Positions 1 through 5,462 of a DNA stretch of 6,336 bases are shown here, one piece after another. The translations under genes were made by a program, and so were the position numbers. Position 1 is the stretch's first letter. Each line of letters starts with the position of its first letter. The DNA is from JAUREX01 sp044356825 (GTDB lineage Bacteria; Pseudomonadota; Alphaproteobacteria; Rhodobacterales; Rhodobacteraceae), in contig JBIKVM010000172.1 of assembly GCA_044356825.1 (NCBI GenBank), positions 1 to 6,336 of the forward strand. The letters are read 5' to 3'. Under the pieces are notes generated by a model. It worked only from the letters and a program-made list of their open reading frames with translations. It ran no database searches and was not told where the DNA came from.

Positions 1-412
1 AATGTTCGACACCCGCCACGATCACCCCCGCCGGCCGCCACGAGAGCATGTCGTAGATGACCTGATCCTCGTGCCCCGGATCATAGCGCGTGAGGCCGAC
101 GACGGGTTGCAGCCCGCTGCCCTCGAGTCCCTCGGAGATCCCCGCGAGCACCTCGGGAAAGACCATGTTCGACATCGACGGCACGATCACCGCGACAAGG
201 TTCACGCGCTGGCTGGCGAGCGCGCCCGCGATGCGGTTCGGGACATAGCCGAGCCGGCGCGCCGCGCCCAGCACCCGCTCGCGCGTCTCGGCCGAGACAT
301 CCGTCCGCCCGCGCAGGACGCGGCTCACCGTCATCTCGCTCACGCCCGAGGCTTCGGAGACGTCGCGCAGCGTCATGGTGCGGCGGCGGCGGTTGGGGGG
401 GGCGTCGGTCAT
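1..412 (-). CDS. LacI-family transcriptional regulator (gluconate GntR-like), 5' part only
   Basis: This is the N-terminal 137 residues of a LacI/GalR repressor; the gene runs off the left edge of the window. Residues 14-33 (TLRDVSEASGVSEMTVSRVL) form the helix-turn-helix. Residues 55-67 (GYVPNRIAGALAS) are the hinge helix. From residue 71 the first strand of the periplasmic-binding-protein-like sensor domain begins (NLVAVIVPSMSNMVFPEVL). The phrases PSMSNMVFPEVLAGI and YDMLSW resemble the E. coli gluconate repressor GntR, so a sugar-acid ligand is likely but not shown. The start chosen is the ATG at 412-410; the Met at codon 13 (376-374) is an alternative. Neither has a strong ribosome site; a GGAG lies 14 nt before the first. 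The gene diverges from the tRNA-Arg and is probably host chromosome flanking the mobile element. Confidence 0.9.
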   Translation of the reverse strand, partial: MTDAPPNRRRRTMTLRDVSEASGVSEMTVSRVLRGRTDVSAETRERVLGAARRLGYVPNRIAGALASQRVNLVAVIVPSMSNMVFPEVLAGISEGLEGSGLQPVVGLTRYDPGHEDQVIYDMLSWRPAGVIVAGVEH

Positions 413-494
413 CGGTTGGCAAGGTGCTCCGCGGCATCAGGGCGGAACCGTAGCGCCAAAGCCACGCGCTGGCAAAGGACGAAACGCGAGCCGG

Positions 495-523
495 TTGCAT
501 CGACGCTGCTTTGGGCGCATGAC
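495..523 (+). promoter_or_regulatory. possible tRNA-Arg promoter
   Basis: TTGCAT at 495-500 resembles a -35 box. It is followed after 17 nt by CATGAC at 518-523 as a weak -10 (three of six consensus bases). This would start transcription a few bases before the mature tRNA 5' end at 533. The spacing is right but the -10 is poor, so this is tentative. The rest of the 413-532 gap between the LacI gene and the tRNA shows nothing else clear. Confidence 0.3.
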
Positions 524-532
524 GGCAGGGAC

Positions 533-609
533 GGCCTCGTAGCTCAACAGGATAGAGCAATCCCCTCCTAAGGGATAGGTTGTGGGTTCAAATCCCGCCG
601 GGGCCACCA
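533..609 (+). tRNA. tRNA-Arg (anticodon CCU), CCA encoded
   Basis: The sequence folds into a full cloverleaf. The acceptor stem is 533-539 (GGCCTCG) with 599-605 (CGGGGCC), with one G-T pair. The D stem is 542-545/555-558 (GCTC/GAGC). The anticodon stem is 560-564/572-576 (ATCCC/GGGAT), with loop 565-571 and anticodon CCT at 567-569. The T arm is 582-586/594-598 with loop TTCAAAT at 587-593. A606 is the discriminator and CCA is encoded at 607-609. It reads AGG arginine codons. The gene is intact even though the 3' end of an integrase gene overlaps it on the other strand, which is the usual result when an island integrates at a tRNA 3' end and restores it. Confidence 0.95.
582..609 (+). other. 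probable integration (att) site at the 3' end of tRNA-Arg
   Basis: The T arm and acceptor 3' strand of the tRNA are shared with the end of the integrase gene. A tyrosine integrase reading into a tRNA 3' end is the classic signature of an att junction, and here the tRNA half is complete. The exact crossover and the length of the direct repeat cannot be fixed, because no second copy of this sequence was found by eye elsewhere in the window. The limits given are therefore approximate. Confidence 0.55.
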
Positions 610-1799
610 CGCTCGGCCCGCACTCCCGAAGAGCCGAGCGCTGGCGCGTAATAGCTTGCGACCGTCCGTACGCTCTGGTGCAGCCGCTCGGGCGCGAGAT
701 GGGCATAGCGTTGTGTCGTTCGCACCGACGCATGCCCCAGAAGCGCCTGCACCTCGTAGATCGGGACGCCATGATTGACGAGCGCAGATGCGAACGAGTG
801 CCGCAGATCGTGCAGCCGCACATCCCCGAGCCCCGCCGCCGTCCGGGCGAAGCGCCATGGATGGAAGATGCTGGCATAGGGCAGGCCCGTCGCGAAATTG
901 GGAAAGATGCACCGGTGGATTGCCCCGTCGAGGCGCCGACGATGTTCGGATGCGACACGGTCAAGCAGCCCGAGGGCTGCATCGGAGAGCATGACCCGGC
1001 GCGGCTTCCCGGCCTTCGTGACGGGGATCGTCCAGACGCCGGCCTCGCGATCGATCTGATCCCAGGCGGCCGCCAGCGCCTCGTGCCGCCGTGCCCCGGT
1101 AAGAAGCAGGAACGCCACGATGAAAGGCAGCATCGCGTTGCGGCTCTTGCACAGTTCTGCCAGCAGTCGCCCCGTCTCTTCCGCCGTCAGCCGCCGCTCG
1201 ATCCGCGGCGGATCGGGGATCTGCTCGATCCCCAGATCCTGCCGCGTCGGCACCTGCGGGATGCGCAATTTGCGTGCCTGCGCGAGGATTGCCGAGAGCA
1301 CCGACACGATGCGGTTGATGGACCCCGCCGCCAGCCCCTCGGCGCGCTTGGCCGCGACCAGCGCCGCTACGTCGTGATGGGTGATCTCGTCCAGATGGCG
1401 CCCCCCGAGCGGCTTGCGCAGATGCAGCCTGTAGACCGTCGCGTCGAGCCCCCACGAGCGCTTGCGCGCCTGCGCGGCGGGCAGGTAGCGGTCGTGGAAG
1501 AACGCCTCGAGCAGCGGCACCTCGCGCCGCTCCGAGGCCTCGGTGCGCGGATCGTGCCCGAGCGCGAGCGTCCGGCGCAGCGCGGCCGCGCGCGTCGCCG
1601 CATCCTCGAGGCTCAGGTCCGGAAAGGCGCCGATCAGCATCGAATGTTGCCGCCCGCGCCGGGTGAAGCGGAAGTGGAAGCTGCGCGAGCCGGGCCGGAC
1701 GACGAACTGCAGCCCGGGGTGCCGGGGGTCGGAGAAGGTTGCCCGCGCCGCCCCTTCGGGCAGGGCCACGCGCAGCAGCGACGTCTCGGAAAAACGCAT
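588..1799 (-). CDS. tyrosine-recombinase integrase of a tRNA-Arg-targeted mobile element
   Basis: This is a 403-residue phage/island-type integrase that would catalyse site-specific integration and excision. The N-terminal part (about 1-85) resembles the DUF4102-type arm-binding domain (LQFVVRPGSRSFHFRF, then LSLEDAATRAAALRRTLALG). Residues about 95-185 are the core-binding helical domain and about 200-385 the catalytic domain. The catalytic set is complete: R237 in TGARRHE, K262 in TKAGKPR, H330 and R333 in LHDLRHSFAS, H356 in LLGHAS, and the nucleophile Y365 in RYAHL. The start ATG (1799-1797) has a good ribosome site, GAGGGG, 5 nt upstream (1805-1810). The 3' end overlaps the tRNA: residues 398-403 and the TGA stop (590-588) are antisense to the tRNA acceptor and T arm. 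It diverges from the XRE regulator and is probably controlled by it. The gene looks intact and functional. Confidence 0.95.
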   Translation of the reverse strand: MRFSETSLLRVALPEGAARATFSDPRHPGLQFVVRPGSRSFHFRFTRRGRQHSMLIGAFPDLSLEDAATRAAALRRTLALGHDPRTEASERREVPLLEAFFHDRYLPAAQARKRSWGLDATVYRLHLRKPLGGRHLDEITHHDVAALVAAKRAEGLAAGSINRIVSVLSAILAQARKLRIPQVPTRQDLGIEQIPDPPRIERRLTAEETGRLLAELCKSRNAMLPFIVAFLLLTGARRHEALAAAWDQIDREAGVWTIPVTKAGKPRRVMLSDAALGLLDRVASEHRRRLDGAIHRCIFPNFATGLPYASIFHPWRFARTAAGLGDVRLHDLRHSFASALVNHGVPIYEVQALLGHASVRTTQRYAHLAPERLHQSVRTVASYYAPALGSSGVRAERGGPGGI

Positions 1800-1866
1800 G
1801 ACGGCCCCTCGATCGCACTTACCTATGCAACCAGAAATCGAATCGATGGACTTCCTGGAGCAGGCA

Positions 1867-1909
1867 GAACTATCAACAATCTTGATTGAACTATCAATAT
1901 GCTTATTAT
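1867..1909. promoter_or_regulatory. divergent int/xre promoter region with ATCAA operator repeats
   Basis: This AT-rich patch lies between two very GC-rich genes. GAACTATCAA occurs twice, at 1867-1876 and 1888-1897, exactly 21 bp apart (two helical turns). An inverted TTGAT at 1882-1886 lies between them, giving three ATCAA half-sites in alternating orientation. Rightward, TTGATT (1882-1887) and TATTAT (1904-1909) with a 16-nt spacer make a good sigma-70-like promoter for the XRE gene. Leftward, TTGATA (1897-1892) and GATAGT (1874-1869) with a 17-nt spacer could drive the integrase. The half-sites overlap both promoters, so binding by the XRE protein could repress both. The pattern is seen directly; the regulatory role is inferred. 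Confidence 0.6.
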
Positions 1910-1936
1910 CCCCCGGGCAGCACGAAGGGGATGGCG

Positions 1937-2200
1937 ATGGTGGCGCGACTTCAGCTTCCGAGCGCGGCGCAACTTGCCGCGGCGCGGGCCATGCTGGGCC
2001 TGACGCAGCTCGAACTCTCGGCGCGGGCGGGTGTCGCGCTCACCACCATCAAGCGGATGGAGGCGCCGCGGACACCGGCGGCAGTCGTTCCCAGTGTGCG
2101 ACTGTCCTCGTTGCATCGGTTGATGGGCTATTTCGAGACGGCCGGGATCGAGTTTCATTTCGGACCTGATAGCACGGGTGTCAGCCTCAAAGAAGGCTGA
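1937..2200 (+). CDS. small XRE-family helix-turn-helix regulator
   Basis: This is an 87-residue DNA-binding protein. Residues 11-42 form a Cro/C1-type helix-turn-helix (AAARAMLGLTQLELSARAG followed by VALTTIKRMEA). The tail (LMGYFETAGIEFHF ending in GVSL) matches a small single-domain XRE type common in alphaproteobacterial mobile elements, in which a helix with an AAGIEF-like phrase is followed by a short GVRL-like strand. The ATG at 1937 is preferred over the ATG at 1931 because the ribosome site GAAGGGG (1924-1930) is 6 nt before 1937 and abuts 1931; a longer version from 1886 would start inside the promoter. It is divergent from the integrase across shared repeat sites, so it is likely the element's repressor or excision regulator. 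Confidence 0.8.
   Translation: MVARLQLPSAAQLAAARAMLGLTQLELSARAGVALTTIKRMEAPRTPAAVVPSVRLSSLHRLMGYFETAGIEFHFGPDSTGVSLKEG
2181..2200 (+). terminator. hairpin overlapping the XRE stop codon
   Basis: TCAGCCT (2181-2187) and AGGCTGA (2194-2200) form a perfect 7-bp stem with a 6-nt loop that ends on the stop codon. The following bases (ATTGGACG) are not a T run, so this would be a weak or Rho-assisted terminator at best. Confidence 0.3.
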
Positions 2201-2355
2201 ATTGGACGTATTCTCTGCCGGTTCAGTGCCGTTTCAGTGCCCGCCGTCACGCGCCGCGCCGATGCCCGCGCCCGCGTGGCGAAATCCGTGGCCAACACCC
2301 TGATATCAGGGCACCTCTTCCCGCCCCTTCCCGACGCCGGATCGCGGCCCGCCCC
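2201..2355. other. non-coding junction region with small repeats and a palindrome
   Basis: No gene is recognisable between the XRE stop and the start of flagellin homology. TTCAGTGCC is repeated at 2222-2230 and 2233-2241 (11-bp period). CCCTGATATCAGGG at 2298-2311 is a perfect 14-bp palindrome. The missing first 40-odd codons of the flagellin gene should lie in this region, but none of the three forward frames resembles a flagellin N-terminus. It may therefore contain the breakpoint of a deletion or recombination event. Confidence 0.5.
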
Positions 2356-3087
2356 GGACATATCAACACGGCGGCAGATGATGCGGCTGGCGTCGCGATC
2401 GCCTCGCGCCTGACGGCCGAGATCCGTGGCACGAACCAGGCGATTCGCAATGCGATGGATGCGCAAGCACTGATCGACACCGCCGAAGGCGCGCATTCGG
2501 AGGTCGAGTTCCTGCTGCAGCGCATGCGCGAACTTGCTGTCCAGGCCGCGAACGACACCAACAATGCTGATGATCGAACCGCGCTCCAGACCGAGTTCGA
2601 TCAACTTGTGACTGAAATCGACCGGATTGCCACCGTCACCACCTGGGCCGACCAGAACCTGCTCAACGCGACAGGCGGGACGTCGGGCACGTTTACCTTC
2701 CAGGTCGGCGCGCGCACCAACGCCGCAGACAAGATCGAAGTGGCGATCACGGATATCGGGTCTTCGACGCTTGCGGTCAGCGCTCTCTCACTCGCGTCGA
2801 ACAGCAGCGCGAACACGGCGATCACGGCCATCGATACGGCAATCGGGACCGTCAACTCGCAGCGGTCCGATCTTGGTGCCTACAGCAATCGGCTCGACAG
2901 CACGGTCAGGAACCTCACGAACATCGTGACGAACCTTCAGGCCGGTCGAGGACGGGTCGAGGATGCGGACTTCGCATCGGAGACTACGAACCTTGCAAAG
3001 ACGCAGATCCTGCAGCAGGCCTCTATGGCCATGCTCGCGCAAGCGAACGCCTCGAAGCAGGGCGTGCTGAGCCTCCTGCAACGCTAA
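2356..3087 (+). pseudogene. flagellin gene lacking its N-terminal D0 segment
   Basis: Flagellin is the filament subunit. From 2356 the frame reads GHINTAADDAAGVAIASRLT, the standard start of the D1 N-terminal helix, followed by the flagellin signature ELAVQAANDTN. A short variable middle (about 70 residues) follows, then the conserved C-terminal helices ending ASKQGVLSLLQR. The 243 codons to the TAA contain no stop or frameshift. What is missing is the first roughly 40-45 residues (the ND0 helix), which family knowledge says is needed for export and polymerisation. Upstream the frame stays open but encodes an Arg/Pro-rich stretch unlike flagellin, with no in-frame ATG, GTG or TTG between the XRE stop and 2356. 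The first in-frame ATG (2455) is internal to the conserved helix and lacks a ribosome site. I call it a 5'-truncated remnant or silent cassette; a very recent event or an assembly join is possible. Confidence 0.8.
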
Positions 3088-3094
3088 GGGAGCA

Positions 3095-3128
3095 CTGACG
3101 CGGCTGTCTCGAAAGGCAGCCGCGTCAG
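3095..3128 (+). terminator. strong hairpin after the flagellin gene
   Basis: CTGACGCGGCTG (3095-3106) pairs perfectly with CAGCCGCGTCAG (3117-3128). The stem continues inward by three more pairs (one G-T) to a CGAA tetraloop at 3110-3113, 15 pairs in all. It begins 8 nt after the flagellin stop. There is no T run after it (AAACCTTGGG follows), so it may stabilise or process the flagellin mRNA, or terminate only partly, rather than act as a clean intrinsic terminator. Confidence 0.6.
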
Positions 3129-3147
3129 AAACCTTGGGAGAACACGC

Positions 3148-3570
3148 ATGCGCCGGAACGTGCTGACATACGGGACATTTGATCTCTTCCACCTAGGACA
3201 TGAACGGATCCTTGCCCGCGCCGCTGCCCTCGGATCACATCTTTACGTCGGCGTTTCGACGGATGCCTTCAATGCCGAGAAGGGCAAGGCATCGTGGGAC
3301 AGCTATGCGTGCAGGAAGGCCAACATCGAAGCCCTCGGGCTCGCCGACCTCGTCTTTCCGGAACTGGCATTCGAGCAAAAGCCGAACGACATCCGCCGCC
3401 TTGATATCGATGTCCTCGTGATGGGGGACGACTGGAAGGGACGATTTGATTGGCTTTCGGACCTCTGCGAGGTGGTCTACCTGCCAAGGACACCGGGCAT
3501 CTCATCGACGATGATCAAGCTTGCCCTGGGGGCCCGTCAGGAGCCGCTCGCGGGACGCGCTCTCGTGTGA
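3148..3570 (+). CDS. tagD: glycerol-3-phosphate cytidylyltransferase (TagD-like)
   Basis: This cytoplasmic enzyme should make CDP-glycerol and diphosphate from CTP and sn-glycerol 3-phosphate. At 140 residues it is close to the Bacillus TagD length (about 129) and collinear with it. Visible motifs are YGTFDLFHLGH at 8-18, which includes the HxGH nucleotide-binding signature (H15, H18); VSTDAFN at 36-42 with lysines 45 and 47 nearby; MGDDWKGRFD at 92-101; and the C-terminal RTPGISSTMIK at 114-124, which is the RTxGISTT signature of this family. The ATG at 3148 has GGGAG (3136-3140) 7 nt upstream. The next gene begins 4 nt after the stop, so the two are probably cotranscribed and translationally coupled. 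CDP-glycerol is best known as the precursor of wall teichoic acid in Gram-positives; in a Gram-negative it points to a glycerol-phosphate decoration of a capsule, LPS or other glycan. An ethanolamine-phosphate or FAD-synthase-type activity is much less likely given the match along the whole length. Confidence 0.93.
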   Translation: MRRNVLTYGTFDLFHLGHERILARAAALGSHLYVGVSTDAFNAEKGKASWDSYACRKANIEALGLADLVFPELAFEQKPNDIRRLDIDVLVMGDDWKGRFDWLSDLCEVVYLPRTPGISSTMIKLALGARQEPLAGRALV

Positions 3571-3574
3571 CCAG

Positions 3575-5089
3575 ATGAACCTTCAGATCGCGATCACCGA
3601 GGAGGATATCGACCGGATCAGGGATACCGCAATCAATCCGATCAGATACGCGGATCTGCTGGCCAACGACTACTTTTCTCGGCCAGAGGGCATGATGAAG
3701 CTGGTCGACGTCCTCGGGGCGATCGACCAGACTGACAAGGTCGGCCAGATATCTATCGCGATTTCGTCCGCGCCGCTTCTGCATGACTTGGCTGCCATCC
3801 ATTATCTGCTCAGTGCGGAAGTGCGCACGCCCGGGGCCAAATTCGGACCGATGGGTGACAACGTGCAGGTCTGTCTCGATGTCTACCGTCGCAGCCTCGC
3901 GCCCTCGTCCGACCGGGTCGGCCGCCTGCCGTTCCTTTGCAAGGTGCAACTCGTGAAGCATCTCGCGTTGGCGGGGGCGGTGGGCCTCATTTCCGAGTTC
4001 ACGAAGACCCTCTCGTATCAAGACCGACGCGCGATCCTCGTCTATCTCGCATCGCTCGGGCGCTTCTGCGCGACTTACCTTGACCGGATGAAGGCGAACG
4101 TCTCGTTCAACAAGTGGATCGGATTCTGCCAATCTCTGGAATCCGGGTTCCGCGGCACATCTTCGGCAACGCTCGGTGAGGTGGCAGTCAGCCGGGCACT
4201 CATGCTCGCGAATAGCGGAAACCTCGACACCGCCATTGAAAGCATGAAGTTGGTTGATGGGTCGGGTAGGGCGCTGCGTCGCATGCTCCAACTTCGGAAG
4301 AGTGTGAAGGTCGGGGATTTCGGCAGGGCAATCGAAACCGCCGAAGAAGTGATAACCGCCAATCCGGTGAGATTGAACACCGGTCGGTTCGACCGCTCCA
4401 TCGCAGAGGCGGCTCTGTGTCGAATAAACGCGGTCCTGCACCGGGCGGGTATCGATTCCTTCATCATATCCGGCACCCTTCTCGGGTGCATCCGTGAGGG
4501 CCGGATCTTCGAGCATGACAAGGACTTCGACCTTGGAGTAATCGGCTGGCAGACGCAGTTCGATGTTGCGGGGGCGCTTCTCAAGTCTGGGGAATTCGCA
4601 TTCACGGCGCGTGACCTGCGTGGCGAAAAGCTCTTCCTTCTGCCTGTTCGACACATCCAGTCCGGCTACGATTTCGACATCTTCTTCTTTCACGACCGTG
4701 GAGATCACTTCTTGCACGGGATCGACTCGCGCCTCGGCTACACGATCAACTATCGCTTCTCGAAATTCGGCCTGACAGAGCGCAGCTTTCTCGGCGCACG
4801 GTTCCTCGTTCCCGACAACGCCGAGAGGATGCTGGAGGAGAACTACGGATCTGGCTGGCGGGTCCCCGATCCCAACTATTTCGTGAAGCTCGAGTCCCCT
4901 GCTCTCGTCCAGCGAAGCGGGCCCGTTCATGCTTTCGTGGCGCGTCACGAGATGATCGATCTCATCCAGCGCGGGGCGTCCCGAAAAAAGGGACACGCCC
5001 TGATCGCATGCATCAACCGCGAGTTGCCCGAGTCTGACCGGCCCAGCCGCAAGGTTCTGGAGACGTTCCTGAGCTTGCTTCAGCCCTGA
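3575..5089 (+). CDS. LicD/fukutin-type phosphotransferase with a large helical N-terminal region
   Basis: This is a 504-residue protein in two parts. Residues about 285-460 carry a LicD-type nucleotidyltransferase-fold domain: SGTLLGCIREG at 299-309, HDKDFDLGV at 314-322 with the probable metal-binding aspartates D315, D317 and D319, and YDFDIFFFH at 365-373 with D366 and D368. LicD and fukutin relatives transfer a phospho-alcohol from a CDP donor to a sugar. With a CDP-glycerol synthase 4 nt upstream, phosphoglycerol from CDP-glycerol is the likely substrate (inference). Residues 1-285 are mainly helical, and about 202-264 look TPR-like (EVAVSRALMLANSGNLDTAIESM, then GRAIETAEEVITANP), perhaps for acceptor or partner binding. 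No signal peptide or membrane segment is visible, so it is probably cytoplasmic. The ATG at 3575 is chosen over 3521, which would lie deep inside tagD. It has no clear ribosome site, consistent with coupling to tagD. Confidence 0.85.
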   Translation: MNLQIAITEEDIDRIRDTAINPIRYADLLANDYFSRPEGMMKLVDVLGAIDQTDKVGQISIAISSAPLLHDLAAIHYLLSAEVRTPGAKFGPMGDNVQVCLDVYRRSLAPSSDRVGRLPFLCKVQLVKHLALAGAVGLISEFTKTLSYQDRRAILVYLASLGRFCATYLDRMKANVSFNKWIGFCQSLESGFRGTSSATLGEVAVSRALMLANSGNLDTAIESMKLVDGSGRALRRMLQLRKSVKVGDFGRAIETAEEVITANPVRLNTGRFDRSIAEAALCRINAVLHRAGIDSFIISGTLLGCIREGRIFEHDKDFDLGVIGWQTQFDVAGALLKSGEFAFTARDLRGEKLFLLPVRHIQSGYDFDIFFFHDRGDHFLHGIDSRLGYTINYRFSKFGLTERSFLGARFLVPDNAERMLEENYGSGWRVPDPNYFVKLESPALVQRSGPVHAFVARHEMIDLIQRGASRKKGHALIACINRELPESDRPSRKVLETFLSLLQP

Positions 5090-5462
5090 GCGATATTCCT
5101 TCAGCTGTACTGCCTGCGTAGGATCGCCTCTGCGCCTCCATAGCCGAAAGCCCCCGCCAACCTGAGGTTGCGGGCAGCGCAGGGGCCTTCGTTACATCGG
5201 AAATCACCACGTCGCCCATGATCCGGCACACGATCAAGCCATAACCATCGTGCACCGGGGCTCTGGCGCCAACATCACATGGTTCATCCGAAACCTATCG
5301 GCCGATTTGCGCGGAAATTCGGACCTGCCCACGGCCCCCAAGCCGCGATCCCCCGATTGCAGCTCCGACAGCGGCGCGCTCACATTGCTCCGTCGGGGGT
5401 TTCGATGCACTCTGCGATCTTGTGCTGTCGAACATATGGTATCATCGCGCAATGGGATACGC
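5090..5462. other. 373-bp convergent intergenic region without a recognised gene
   Basis: It separates the stops of the LicD-like gene (plus) and the glycosyltransferase (minus). Apart from the hairpin near 5148-5189, I see no gene, tRNA or insertion-sequence end. Short open frames on both strands (for example 5234-5452 minus) have unconvincing composition and no motifs. CCCCCGA (5350-5356) and TCGGGGG (5393-5399) are an inverted pair with a long loop. The region is unusually long for a gap between convergent genes and may hold a decayed gene or insertion remnant. Confidence 0.5.
5148..5189. terminator. probable bidirectional terminator hairpin
   Basis: CCCGC (5153-5157) pairs with GCGGG (5170-5174) and AACC (5159-5162) with GGTT (5166-5169), with one bulged C and a TGA loop. 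Outer AAGCCCC (5148-5154) and GGGGCCTT (5182-5189) could pair in an alternative longer form. It lies about 60 nt beyond the LicD-like gene and between two convergent genes, where a terminator is expected. The T runs on either side are short. Confidence 0.45.

Noticed and set aside
582..1889. 435-codon open frame on the plus strand opposite the integrase
   Set aside because: It is antisense to a complete integrase with all catalytic residues. Its translation is Arg/Pro-rich with no domain, and long antisense frames are expected in such GC-rich coding DNA.
2455..3087. Flagellin starting at the ATG at 2455 as a functional short gene
   Set aside because: This ATG is inside the conserved D1 helix, has no ribosome site, and the same frame upstream still encodes flagellin residues. 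It is an internal methionine.
3515..4996. 493-codon open frame on the minus strand opposite the LicD-like gene
   Set aside because: The plus-strand frame has clear LicD motifs and follows tagD. The minus frame shows no motif and its extent mirrors the real gene.
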